Of a DNA stretch of 64,000 bases, positions 35,426 through 44,492 are shown one piece after another. The notes beneath the pieces were generated by a model, which saw only the letters and a program-made list of their open reading frames with translations, ran no database searches and was not told the DNA's origin. Numbering within the stretch: position 1 is the first letter of the stretch; each line of letters starts with the position of its first letter. This DNA comes from Sphingobacterium sp. B16(2022) (GTDB lineage Bacteria > Bacteroidota > Bacteroidia > Sphingobacteriales > Sphingobacteriaceae), in the NCBI RefSeq assembly GCF_012030425.1, contig NZ_JAAUVN010000001.1, forward strand, positions 744,001 to 808,000, read 5' to 3'. Both the position numbers and the translations under genes were made by a program.

Positions 35426-36472
35426 ATGAAAACGACATCATTAAGCTTCAAGTACGAATTAGAGAAGAAAGAACCACGCACCAATGATGGTGGAACGACC
35501 AGAGGAGCTTCTGTTACAGACTTTCCTGCTTCTATAGGAATTGCAGGTGTGTCCATGAGATTACATCCTGGAAGTATGAGAGAACTTCATTGGCATGCGA
35601 ATGCTGCTGAGTGGGCATATGTAATTTCTGGCACAGTTCGTACGACTATTATTCACCCGGACGGTCACAGTTATATAGATAATTTCGAACCCGGAGATGT
35701 ATGGTATTTTCCTAAAGGTTATGGACATTCCATACAAGCAACAGGGACTGAAGAGTGTCATTTTATCTTGATTTTTGACAACGGGAACTTTTCGGAGGAT
35801 CACACTTTTAGCGTTACTGATTTCTTAGCCAGCGTGCCTGCCGAAATCGTAGCTCAGAATTTAGGATTGACTTTAGAAGAAGTTGCTGCATTACCACAAA
35901 AAGAAGCATATTTCGCAGCAGGTATTGTTCCTGACGAATTGTCTTTTAATGCAACAGCAAGAGCTGAGGAAGCAGATATAGAGCTTACTAACCTACATCG
36001 TTATCCACTTCACGCTCAGCAGCCAAGGATTATCCCCGGGGGTGGTTTGCAGCGACTAGTTACCAGTAAGGAATTCCCGATCAGTACGACCATGGCTGGT
36101 TCTATCCTTGAATTGCAACCTGGGGCGCTTAGGGAAATGCACTGGCATCCAAATGCTGATGAGTGGCAGTATTATATTTCTGGCCAGGCGGAGATGTCTG
36201 TTTTTCTAGCAGAAGGCACAGTGGTTACTGAACAGTTCAATGCAGGTGACGTTGGCTATGTACCAATGGGAGCAGGGCACTACATTAAAAATACAGGAAA
36301 TACTGTATGCCGCGTTCTGATCGGGTTTAACAGCGGAGTATATGAATCTATCGATCTGAGCGAGTGGCTTTCGGGTAATCCAAAAGATGTTGTGGTGACA
36401 AATTTTGGGTTGAAGGAAGGTGAGATTGAAAAATTCCCAACGAAGAAGATTTTTATCCAGCCTAAAAAATAA
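35426..36472 (+). CDS. Bicupin, oxalate-decarboxylase-like
   Basis: 348 aa with two cupin domains. Each has the metal-binding set: HWHANAAEWAYVISG with PKGYGHSI in the first half, and HWHPNADEWQYYISG with PMGAGHYI in the second. This is the layout of the oxalate decarboxylase family (Mn-dependent), which converts oxalate to formate and CO2 and consumes a proton. No signal peptide. Start of a four-gene run of redox/stress genes to 38145. Confidence 0.88.
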   Translation: MKTTSLSFKYELEKKEPRTNDGGTTRGASVTDFPASIGIAGVSMRLHPGSMRELHWHANAAEWAYVISGTVRTTIIHPDGHSYIDNFEPGDVWYFPKGYGHSIQATGTEECHFILIFDNGNFSEDHTFSVTDFLASVPAEIVAQNLGLTLEEVAALPQKEAYFAAGIVPDELSFNATARAEEADIELTNLHRYPLHAQQPRIIPGGGLQRLVTSKEFPISTTMAGSILELQPGALREMHWHPNADEWQYYISGQAEMSVFLAEGTVVTEQFNAGDVGYVPMGAGHYIKNTGNTVCRVLIGFNSGVYESIDLSEWLSGNPKDVVVTNFGLKEGEIEKFPTKKIFIQPKK

Positions 36473-36477
36473 GTGCC

Positions 36478-37170
36478 TTGCTGCCTAAAAATAACGTTCT
36501 TTTATCCGCTGACAAAATTGCGATACAAGAAAAATTAGCGATACTACTTGCATTCATAGCTGGATATACCGATGCCTTCGGCCTAATAAAATGGAAAACC
36601 TACGTTTCTTTTATGAGTGGAAATACCACGCAACTTGGAACGGCGATTGACAATTTAGCAGTGGAGGTAATTAGCTCCTCTGTCGCCGTGATCGGAAGTT
36701 TTGTTATTGGAATATACGCAGGGACCTGTCTCTCGTTCTGTAAAAAACATCGGTCAGGTTCATATAAATTTTTTATTGTATCTGGTATTTTAACAACCTA
36801 TAGCGTTGTAACTAGCTACTATGAAATTCCACGGATTGCATCACTGGTTATTGTCAGCTTTTCGATGGGGCTAATGAATACAATAATTACCACGATCGGA
36901 AAGCAAAATGTAAATACCGACTTTGTGACAGGCACGTTAAACAGTTTGGCCAAGAACTCGGCGATGTATACCGTGAGCAGTAATCAGGAGGATAGGATTA
37001 CCTATGGATCCAATGTCATTCATTTATTGACTCTTTGGATAGGTTTTGTCTCGGGTGCCTTCATGGGCCCAATACTTATGGATATGCTTGCAAATTGGAC
37101 GCTCCTTGTACCGGCTGTTTTACTTGTGCTAGGTGCATTTATTTTTCCTATTACAATTACTAAAGAATAA
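36478..37170 (+). CDS. YoaK-family DUF1275 membrane protein
   Basis: 230 aa with about six helices. LLAFIAGYTDAFGLIKWKTYVSFMSGNTTQLG is the family's N-terminal signature (broken here only by substitution), with later GFVSGAFMGP. No ATG is available; TTG at 36478, 5 bases after the bicupin stop, is the likely start. Transport role unproven. A broken relative follows at 38190. Confidence 0.8.
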   Translation: MLPKNNVLLSADKIAIQEKLAILLAFIAGYTDAFGLIKWKTYVSFMSGNTTQLGTAIDNLAVEVISSSVAVIGSFVIGIYAGTCLSFCKKHRSGSYKFFIVSGILTTYSVVTSYYEIPRIASLVIVSFSMGLMNTIITTIGKQNVNTDFVTGTLNSLAKNSAMYTVSSNQEDRITYGSNVIHLLTLWIGFVSGAFMGPILMDMLANWTLLVPAVLLVLGAFIFPITITKE

Positions 37171-37174
37171 AACT

Positions 37175-37636
37175 ATGTTAGAACAAAATACTGTTGCACC
37201 TGATTTTACATTATTTGCAACACCGGACCAGAAAATTACGCTATCCGAATTTAAGGGTAGTAATGTGATCTTAGCATTCTATCCCGCCGATTGGAGTCCT
37301 GTCTGCAGTGATCAGATGGCACTGTATAATGAAATGCTTAAGTATTTCAAAAAGTATGACGCAGAATTATTTGGAATTTCTGTTGATAGCAAATGGTGTC
37401 ATTTGGCTTTTTCGGAATCCCGTAGGCTACATTTTCCGCTACTTGCAGACTTTGAACCTAAAGGTGAAGTTGCAAAGAGATACGGTATATACAATGAGAT
37501 AGAAGGCCAGTGCAACCGCGCGCTTTTTGTAATTAATAAAGAAGGTATCATCCAATGGAGTTACAAATCTCCAACCGCGGTAAATCCCGGTGCAGATGGT
37601 ATATTGGAAGCTCTTGAAAATCTTAAATTAAAATAG
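37175..37636 (+). CDS. AhpC/TSA-type peroxiredoxin
   Basis: 153 aa from ATG 37175, preferred over an in-frame start overlapping the previous gene. Peroxidatic Cys44 sits in ADWSPVCSDQM, an altered form of the usual F-T-x-V-C-P/T motif (W for F). Further Cys residues in SKWCH and GQCNRA could resolve the sulfenic acid. It reduces peroxides in the cytoplasm. Directly followed by a DsbA-like gene. Confidence 0.88.
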   Translation: MLEQNTVAPDFTLFATPDQKITLSEFKGSNVILAFYPADWSPVCSDQMALYNEMLKYFKKYDAELFGISVDSKWCHLAFSESRRLHFPLLADFEPKGEVAKRYGIYNEIEGQCNRALFVINKEGIIQWSYKSPTAVNPGADGILEALENLKLK

Positions 37637-37638
37637 TT

Positions 37639-38145
37639 ATGTCATTAAAAATCCCTGTCAGTATTACTGACCATGCCCAAGGCAATTTAAATGCTGATTT
37701 AGTTATAGTAGAATATGGTGACTATCAATGTCCATATTGTGGTGCCGCTTATCCAGTTTTAAAGCAACTACTGGAAAGATTTAGCGAAGAGGTGAAATTT
37801 GTATTTAGAAATTTCCCTCTATCAGAAATGCATGAATTTGCGCTTTCAGCTGCAATTGCTGCTGAAGCTGCTTCTCTTCAAGATAAATTCTGGGAAATGC
37901 ATGATGCCATTTATGAAAATCAGGAATATCTTGATGACCTCTATCTTTATAAACTGGCAGAAAAAATAGGCTTAGATATGGAGAAATTTAAATCCGATAT
38001 TCAAAGAGCAGAACTAACTGATAGGATTGATGCTGATTTTCAGGGTGGAATTATCAGTGGGGTCAATGGAACGCCATCGTTTTATGTTAACGGAAGGAAG
38101 TTCGATGGGGGTGCTGAAGAACTGTTTGAACTTTTTGTTAAATAA
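37639..38145 (+). CDS. DsbA-family thioredoxin-like protein
   Basis: 168 aa. VEYGDYQCPYCGAAYP holds the CPYC redox motif, and GVNGTPSFYVNG has the cis-Pro loop. There is no signal peptide, so unlike true DsbA it is cytosolic and more like the Thioredoxin_4 domain proteins that pair with antiporters or peroxiredoxins. Starts 2 bases after the peroxiredoxin; probably its reductant or a thiol repair protein. Confidence 0.88.
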   Translation: MSLKIPVSITDHAQGNLNADLVIVEYGDYQCPYCGAAYPVLKQLLERFSEEVKFVFRNFPLSEMHEFALSAAIAAEAASLQDKFWEMHDAIYENQEYLDDLYLYKLAEKIGLDMEKFKSDIQRAELTDRIDADFQGGIISGVNGTPSFYVNGRKFDGGAEELFELFVK

Positions 38146-38189
38146 CAAAGGTGAAATCTTCGTAAAATACTTTCTGAAATCTCAGGACA

Positions 38190-38416
38190 ATGAATAAAAA
38201 TATATTTTTCACTGGTCCTTGTTGATGGCATTCTATGCCGGTTTTTTTGACACGGTTACATTGACAGTTCCTTACGGTTTGCTTTCTGCCTATATTGTTG
38301 ATCATCTTGTCGTCTTTGCATATAAATTATCCAATCATGTTAATCTACTGGATTTACAAGAGATAAATCCGTTCTTAATGTTGAAAATATGCATGCAAAC
38401 CAAATTATTAAACTAG
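38190..38416 (+). pseudogene. Broken DUF1275-like fragment
   Basis: ATG 38190 gives MNKNIFFTGP and a stop; a one-base shift continues with WSLLMAFYAGFFDTVTL and GLLSAYIVDHLVVFA, which resembles the N-terminus of DUF1275/YoaK proteins (compare the gene at 36478). The rest of the gene is missing. Confidence 0.5.
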
Positions 38417-38471
38417 AGTAGTGTCAGATCAATTATCAGTATAACTTTCATTTTTTATTCAAATTTGTAAA

Positions 38472-38514
38472 AAAGTGGAATCAGTAAATACGTTTTTTAT
38501 TAATTCCACTTTTA
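38472..38514 (+). terminator. Hairpin, probable terminator
   Basis: aaagtggaat/attccacttt arms around a 22-base loop. The 38417-38767 interval otherwise shows no gene. Confidence 0.45.
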
Positions 38515-38767
38515 CCTAAATTTATATCGCTACATCATTAGTAATCATGTATCTCTTGGCCATTAAGTCATTTTCGTCAAATTTCCAATTTTCATTTCCG
38601 TATGCCCTGTGACTCCTTTTTTCTTTTGCTATATTGCATACTGCAAAAGTATCAACCACTATTTGTCATTCAAATATGCACTAGCTAGCATGGATACTTT
38701 GCATTTCATTGTAAAAAGATTGTTTTAAGTCAAACTAAATTTTATTGTAGAAAATTAGATTACAAAA

Positions 38768-38794
38768 AAATCACTGGAGTAGTGCCAGTGATTT
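38768..38794 (-). terminator. Terminator of the minus-strand redox unit
   Basis: aaatcactgg/ccagtgattt, a perfect 10-bp stem with a 7-base loop, flanked by A-runs on its left (T-run on the minus strand). It lies 22 bases after the ABM-domain gene. Confidence 0.8.
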
Positions 38795-38815
38795 TGTATT
38801 TTTAAGTTGAATATT

Positions 38816-39364
38816 TTATTTAAAAAGCCATTTTCTAATTAACTTTGTGTAATTAGGCATTATCACATAAACCATTAGGAAAACGACAGAGCAGGAAATC
38901 AGAAGTCCATCAAAATAGTGATTCGTAGGAATCTTTAATACTCTTAAAAAGGGTAGTATCAATAATGGAATCAGCAGTGATAATGGATAAATGGCAGACC
39001 AGGTAACCAAAAACTGTTTCCATCGGACGGGAACTTTGGTTTCATTTTCTGTTTCAAAGAGAAAATCAAGGCCAGATTTTATTTTATAATTGTCGTTTTT
39101 CCTGAAATAGGGATTGGCTTTTTCAATCAGTCTTTTTCGGTCGTTAGATTCCATCCAATTCTTAAGATTTTTAATCGTGTCGAATCGGATGATTATAGTG
39201 TAAATAAAAGTAAGATTAGGAATTGGACGTACAATTTGAAGGTCTATAAAACCTTCTGAATGTTTAGTAAGAGGAACAATCTGCTCCAGCCATTTTTCAT
39301 ATTCTTCTTGTTTTGTGTCTAATACGTGATGAGTAATAACAACAGATGCACCTTGAGTTTCCAT
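38816..39364 (-). CDS. Antibiotic-biosynthesis-monooxygenase-domain membrane protein
   Basis: 182 aa. Residues ~5-95 fit the ABM dimeric alpha/beta-barrel (VVITHHVLDTKQEEYEKWL, HSEGFIDLQIVRP), then two transmembrane helices (~120-142 and 151-170). This is the usual ABM-TM architecture of unknown substrate. Last gene of the unit with the old yellow enzyme. Confidence 0.8.
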   Translation of the reverse strand: METQGASVVITHHVLDTKQEEYEKWLEQIVPLTKHSEGFIDLQIVRPIPNLTFIYTIIIRFDTIKNLKNWMESNDRKRLIEKANPYFRKNDNYKIKSGLDFLFETENETKVPVRWKQFLVTWSAIYPLSLLIPLLILPFLRVLKIPTNHYFDGLLISCSVVFLMVYVIMPNYTKLIRKWLFK

Positions 39365-39384
39365 AATCTTAGAATTAAATATAA

Positions 39385-40443
39385 TTAAAAAGCTCTTTTA
39401 TATTGCCACGGAATTTCGGTTTCTATTCCTAATTTTTTTGCTGAATGTAACGCAAAATAAGGGTCTCGCAAATGTTCTCTTGCGATGAAAACCAAATCTG
39501 CTTCGTTATTTACAATAATATCATTTGCTTGAATGGCTTCTGTAATCATTCCGACGGCTCCTGTTGCGATCTTATTCTGTTGCTTAATAATCGAAGAAAA
39601 CGGAACCTGATAATTAGGGAAAACACGGTCTTTGCTGACGTTTGCAAACCCACCTGCCGAAGCTGTGATGAGGTCTACACCATTTTCTTTGAGGATTTTT
39701 GATAGAATGATACTGTCATCCAAAGTCCACGCATCAGGTGTTTCCAGATAATCGACTGCCGAAATTCTAACTAAAAGTGGCATTCCGTCTGGAATTGCAT
39801 TTCTCACTTCGATAACAGTTTCTATCAATAATCGGATTCTGTTTTCCAGACTTCCACCATATTGGTCATTTCTTTTGTTGATGACTGCGGAGTAGAACTG
39901 ATGAAAAAGATAACCGTGACCGGCGTGAAGTTCTATGGTGTCAAAACCTGCCTCTACCGCTTTGAGTGAAGCCTTCACAAATTTCCCTTTCAATTCCTGA
40001 ATTTCTTCAATTGTTAATTCCTCAGGAATTACGCCATTCATTTCAGTGTGTGAAGATGATTTTACAGTCCAGCCACCTTCTTCTTTTGAGAGTGGTTTCA
40101 TTCTTTCATTGGGATGTTTCAGGCTTCCTTTTCCGCCGGCATGCCACAGTTGGATTCCTATTTTTGCATCCTGTTCGTGAACAAAATTAACAATTGTTTT
40201 CCATGCATCTTTCTGTTCATCATTCCAGATTCCTACATCACTCAATGTGGCTAAACCTTCGGGCGAAACGGCGGTACATTCAGTCATTATCAGACCTGCT
40301 CCGCCAACGGCTCTACCGCCGAGATGTACAAGATGCCAATTTCCAGGAACACCGTTTTTCGCGCTGTATTGTTGCATTGGCGATACTACTATCCTATTTT
40401 TTAGGGTTAATTGGCGCAGGGCTAAAGGTGAGAATAAATTCAT
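39385..40443 (-). CDS. Old yellow enzyme, YqjM-type NADH:flavin oxidoreductase
   Basis: 352 aa, complete. LTLKNRIVVSPMQQYSAKNGVPG, WHLVHLGGRAVGGAGLIMTE, the substrate-binding ELHAGHGYLFHQFYSAVINKR, and GSLENRIRLL are hallmark OYE segments binding FMN; the Y/C positions fit the thermophilic-like YqjM clade. It reduces activated C=C bonds with NAD(P)H. Between the Dps-like fragment and the ABM gene, all on the minus strand. Confidence 0.93.
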   Translation of the reverse strand: MNLFSPLALRQLTLKNRIVVSPMQQYSAKNGVPGNWHLVHLGGRAVGGAGLIMTECTAVSPEGLATLSDVGIWNDEQKDAWKTIVNFVHEQDAKIGIQLWHAGGKGSLKHPNERMKPLSKEEGGWTVKSSSHTEMNGVIPEELTIEEIQELKGKFVKASLKAVEAGFDTIELHAGHGYLFHQFYSAVINKRNDQYGGSLENRIRLLIETVIEVRNAIPDGMPLLVRISAVDYLETPDAWTLDDSIILSKILKENGVDLITASAGGFANVSKDRVFPNYQVPFSSIIKQQNKIATGAVGMITEAIQANDIIVNNEADLVFIAREHLRDPYFALHSAKKLGIETEIPWQYKRAF

Positions 40444-40526
40444 TTTTTATATTTATTATTTAAAGTGATTAAAAAATATTTCCGCTTCTGAAACAGCTTG
40501 CTTTGGTGAATGATTTTCTTCGTTGG

Positions 40527-40796
40527 CTAATTTATAATATTGAGATAGATTTTCGTTGTTGCAGGAGCGTAATGTGTTATAGCTCTCATTTTTTCGATAC
40601 CATTATCAATCAGTTCATTCAATTGTTTATATTGCCCTTCGAAAAAAATGTGATTGGAGTATAAATTATCTTCTGTCACATTCCAATGGGCATTTCCGGT
40701 CTTAATATAAAGAATAAATTCGTCTGCTAAAAGTGGTGCCAATTGTTTCGCTACAGTTTGTGTGTGTTGATCTGAAATTCCAATTTTAGTTTTCAT
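40527..40796 (-). pseudogene. Dps-family gene, C-terminally truncated
   Basis: 89 aa against ~157 for the intact copy at 30513. The ferroxidase region is kept (NAHWNVTEDNLYSNHIFFEGQYKQ), but homology stops after HYAPATTKIYL and the last ~68 residues are lost. Immediately beyond, another frame (YKLANEENHSPKQAVSEAE) runs to a stop at about 40462, the tail of some other gene. A fusion by deletion is likely; the product may not assemble into a shell. Confidence 0.75.
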
Positions 40797-40832
40797 AATA
40801 GTTGGATTTAATTTTAGAACCTTATTGCTGTT

Positions 40833-40887
40833 TTACTTATGTAAAGGTCACTTGAATTCTTTCGAAAATGATTGAGTTTTCGTTGAA
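40833..40887 (-). promoter_or_regulatory. Shared upstream motif before the Dps-like/OYE unit
   Basis: On the minus strand TTCAACGA (40887-40880) and TTTACATAAGTAA (40845-40833), start-to-start 42 bases, with the ATG 36 bases further. Same design as at 34156 and 35337. Confidence 0.6.
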
Positions 40888-41194
40888 CAGGCAAAATGTG
40901 TCGGTGAATTCAGCTTTTTGTTGAGATTTTAAATATAATAGAAAATACACGCAAAATGTAATTTATTAAACTACTTAAATGTTTAACATTTCTAATAGTT
41001 ATATATTTTATTCCCTAATAAGTTCGGAGTCATATTTTAAATTTCAAATCAATGCAGTTGAGAAGATGAAATATATGAAATGGAACTTAGAACATAATTT
41101 GGAAATTTTATCCAGTTGTTGACCTCCTCCCGAAAAACTGGACAGTTTAAGAGTATAAAATTCGGACCAGAATTACTAATTTTAAAGAGGTAAA

Positions 41195-41785
41195 ATGATT
41201 GAAAGATCGAAGTAAGTTATGCTTCGCATGAGCTCCCTTCGGTCGGTTTACCGAGGCACAGATTGCTTTTGCTATCAAGCAGTCCGAGACCGGGATCCGA
41301 GTGGAGGAAATATGTCGCAACCTGGGTATCAGCGAGGCAACATTCTACAATTGGAAGAAAAAATACGGTGGTTTAGGGATTTCTGAACTACGAAAGTTAC
41401 TTCAGTTAGAATAGGAGAGCGCACAACTTAATAAACTTTTTGCAGATCTGATTTTGGATAAGCAGATGTTGTACGAAGTCGAAAAAAAACTAAGCGTAGC
41501 GTCTCATAAATACCGATAAAAATAAACAATTATGAATAAAAGTATTGAAGCCTTTCCAGCTTCGTAAAATGGTAAAGGACCTGATTTCCGATTATCGAGT
41601 TTCTTGAACAGGGTCTGCCAGACCGCACTTTTAAACAGATCCATTTGGTATGACAGAAGTTGTAAGTGTAGATACTTCTCTATGTTTAAGAATACGAGAT
41701 CTTGCGGTCACTCGAGTACGTTATGGGCTTTGGCGGATTAATATACTTTACGGAGTGAGGGATGACCAGAAAATCATACTATTTA
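41195..41785 (+). mobile_element. Degenerate IS3-family element
   Basis: The OrfA helix-turn-helix reads FTEAQIAFAIKQSETG then ICRNLGISEATFYNWKKKYG, with a stop after LRKLLQLE. A later frame gives LFADLILDKQMLYEVEKK, and near 41670-41730 DTSLCLRIRDLAVTRVRYGL matches the start of OrfB. The remainder of OrfB is missing and several stops interrupt it. From 40888 to 41194 no gene is seen. Confidence 0.8.
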
Positions 41786-41818
41786 TTTTGTAAATTAGTA
41801 CAGTCAAATATTATCAAC

Positions 41819-42160
41819 ATGAAAAAAATTGTTATTGAAGAGCAGGATATAAATGCTTTGCAAGATACGATATACGTTATAGGGGGTAAATGGAAACTTC
41901 CCATCATTTATTCCATATGTAATGGAAATAAAAGATTTATGGATATCGAAAGAAGTATTCCAGGCTTAACGACCAGAATGCTTGCCCGCAATCTTAAAGA
42001 GCTTGAAGATAATAAGTTAATCTCACGTATCATGAACGCTGATATCGGGGTAGCTGAATACGAATTCACAGAATATGCAAAAGAATACGGTACTCTTATC
42101 ATGAATCTAATTGCATGGGGAAAAAAACATCGCGCTATGATTATTGAATCACTACGTTAG
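41819..42160 (+). CDS. HxlR-family transcriptional regulator
   Basis: 113 aa from ATG 41819; an in-frame ATG at 41762 lies in IS3 debris and is rejected. YVIGGKWKLPIIYSICNGNKRFMDIERSIPGLTTRMLARNLKELEDNKLISR is the HxlR winged helix, although the usual conserved N-terminal Cys is not obvious. It probably controls the three oxidoreductase genes that follow after a 460-base gap. Confidence 0.88.
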   Translation: MKKIVIEEQDINALQDTIYVIGGKWKLPIIYSICNGNKRFMDIERSIPGLTTRMLARNLKELEDNKLISRIMNADIGVAEYEFTEYAKEYGTLIMNLIAWGKKHRAMIIESLR

Positions 42161-42620
42161 ATTTAATTAACTTCAATCACTATTACTCTGGTTAACTGTA
42201 AATATTTTAAAAATAATAATTAGTTACTTTGTTAATACTATATTCTTCAATTTCTGATTATATCTGCTAGTTTCTGCATATTTTTTTCCAATCAGCATCT
42301 ATTTAGGTAGATACCTATACATTTTTATAACTGTTACTAGCCCAAACGGTTATTTCATACTTTAAATCTTATTTTAATAATTTTGTAATTCAAGTGTAAA
42401 ATGATTTTCAAATACCATTTGCCTCTGAATTTTTAAAAAAAACACTCCAAATCCATACTGTGGATCATTATAATTTTCCATCAAAATCTTTCATTTTATC
42501 TTCTAAACTTATATCAGGCATTATTTATTACTTCTGTAAAAGTTGCCTTAGCAATATCATCAGTGATAGTATCAAGAAAACCAGATGAAATTCGAGATAA
42601 CTTTGAAAAAAAATACAGAA
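42161..42620 (+). other. 460-bp gap before the oxidoreductase genes
   Basis: AT-rich, no complete gene. A short minus-strand frame ending at 42514 (SSGFLDTITDDIAKATFTEV) could be a leftover protein end, but it has no recognised family. It presumably contains the promoter of the 42621-45434 genes. Confidence 0.3.
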
Positions 42621-43646
42621 ATGAATATTCCAAATTTGATGAAACAATGGGAGCTAAGTGATTTCGGATTAAATAATTTGAAGCTGAATATAGTTCCGGT
42701 TCCAACACCCGGGCCTAAGGAAGTGTTGGTCAAAACAGCTGCGGTCTCTTTAAATTATCGAGATCATTTGGTTACCAGTAATGGTATGGGTATGCCTTTG
42801 GCTTTTCCATTTGTGCCAGCTTCTGATATGTCGGGTGCCGTTGTCAAGATCGGTAGCCGGGTTAGCAGATTTAAAATTAACGATAAAGTTATTTCTACAA
42901 ATATAGCAGGATGGATTGAGGGACCTGCACCATCTCCAGATATTGCGCCCTCTTTGGGTGGGATGGGGCCAGGAGTCCTTGCCGAGTACGTTTGTTTACC
43001 GGAAGACTGGTTATCACTTGCTCCCAAGAATTTATCTCCTGTAGAGTCTGCAACTTTACCATGTGCAGGGCTCACTGCGTGGATGGCGGTTTTTGAAAAA
43101 GGAAAGTTAAAGTCAAATGAAACATTAGTTGTTCAAGGAACGGGTGGGGTTTCGCTTTTTGCAGCACAATTTGCCTATAGTATTGGTGCCAATATTCTTT
43201 TAACAAGCTCCAGTGACGACAAGATAAACCGGGCAAAAAGTTTAGGTATTTCCGCTGGAATAAATCGGTTTAATAATGAAGACTGGCAACATAATGTATC
43301 ACAGTTGACTTCAGGGCGTGGTGCCGATCTTATCATTGAAATGGCCGGTAGCGAAAATCTTCAAAAATCATTAGATGCAGTAGCACAAGAAGGTCGAATT
43401 GCAATTGTGGGCGTATTAGAGGCTGCGGATGCGACTTTGCCAATCTTTAAAGTACTATCCAAACGATCATCATTATTAGGTATAGGAGTCGGTTCCAGGA
43501 AAAGTTTAGAAGCAATGTGTTCCTATATTGATCTTCATGAAATTAGACCGGTTATCGATGCCATATACAGATTTGAAGATAGTCCAAAAGCATTCGATCA
43601 TTTAAAAAGAGGAGCCTTTGGTAAAGTGGTTATTGAAATTCAATAA
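42621..43646 (+). CDS. Zinc-independent MDR alcohol dehydrogenase-like protein
   Basis: 341 aa from ATG 42621. VSLNYRDHLVTSNGMG, VPASDMSGAVV, PCAGLTAWMAVFEKG, Rossmann loop VQGTGGVSLFAAQFA and GRIAIVG are MDR features; the zinc-binding Cys-rich lobe is absent. It probably reduces aldehydes or enones with NAD(P)H. First of three redox genes on the plus strand. Confidence 0.88.
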   Translation: MNIPNLMKQWELSDFGLNNLKLNIVPVPTPGPKEVLVKTAAVSLNYRDHLVTSNGMGMPLAFPFVPASDMSGAVVKIGSRVSRFKINDKVISTNIAGWIEGPAPSPDIAPSLGGMGPGVLAEYVCLPEDWLSLAPKNLSPVESATLPCAGLTAWMAVFEKGKLKSNETLVVQGTGGVSLFAAQFAYSIGANILLTSSSDDKINRAKSLGISAGINRFNNEDWQHNVSQLTSGRGADLIIEMAGSENLQKSLDAVAQEGRIAIVGVLEAADATLPIFKVLSKRSSLLGIGVGSRKSLEAMCSYIDLHEIRPVIDAIYRFEDSPKAFDHLKRGAFGKVVIEIQ

Positions 43647-43736
43647 TCATAGTTATAAGAACAAAATCTCTATGCTATCCTTTTATGATTAAAACTGATA
43701 GGAGAGATTATTATATAAAATTTAATTAAAAAAAAG

Positions 43737-44483
43737 ATGTTAAGTTTAAAAGGAAAAGTTGCCTTTGTTACAGGTGGAACACGTGGCATGGGGCAAGCAA
43801 TAGTACAACGTTTAGCCGCTGAGGGAGCCTCAGTCGTATTTACATATGTTAACTCACAAGCGATAGCAGAAGACATTGTTGCTGGGATTGAGCGTGCAGG
43901 AGGGAGTGCAATAGCAATACAGGCAGATGGAGCAAAACAAGGGGCTGTTTCATTTGCAATTGAACAAGCCGTTGAAAAATATCAAAAAATAGATATAATG
44001 GTCAATAATGCAGCAACAGTTGTAGCTGGTAGTATTGAAACAGCGATAGAAAGGGAGTTAGCATATAGTCGTCAACTTGATACTAATATTCGTTCCGTTA
44101 TTGAAGGAATTCGCAAAGTTCAACAGTATATGCCAGATGGTGGTAGGATTATCAATATTGGTTCGGTCGGTGCCCGTCGAATAGGAGGACCTAATATGGC
44201 CGACTATGTGGCTACCAAAGCGGCAATAGGTGGCCTTGGTAGAGGTTTAGCATGGGACTTTGCCCCTCGTAATATAACAGTTAATACAATTGAACCAGGT
44301 GCGATCGATACCGATATGATGCCTGCTGATCCCGCAATCCGTGAAGCATATATTAATGCCATTCCACTTAAAAGACTTGGCAAGCCAGAGGAAATTGCTT
44401 CAATGGTCAATTTTCTTGCAGGTCCAGAAGCTGGTTATATTACAGGATCGAGCTTTGTTGTAGATGGAGGAATTACAGCTTAA
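43737..44483 (+). CDS. SDR-family oxidoreductase
   Basis: 248 aa, standard classical SDR. TGGTRGMGQ binds the cofactor, VNNAA is present, Ser in NIGSVGA and YVATK form the catalytic set, and the C-terminus GSSFVVDGGIT is typical. 3-Oxoacyl-reductase-like, substrate unknown. Ends 9 bases before the next gene. Confidence 0.93.
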   Translation: MLSLKGKVAFVTGGTRGMGQAIVQRLAAEGASVVFTYVNSQAIAEDIVAGIERAGGSAIAIQADGAKQGAVSFAIEQAVEKYQKIDIMVNNAATVVAGSIETAIERELAYSRQLDTNIRSVIEGIRKVQQYMPDGGRIINIGSVGARRIGGPNMADYVATKAAIGGLGRGLAWDFAPRNITVNTIEPGAIDTDMMPADPAIREAYINAIPLKRLGKPEEIASMVNFLAGPEAGYITGSSFVVDGGITA

Positions 44484-44492
44484 ATATTACAC

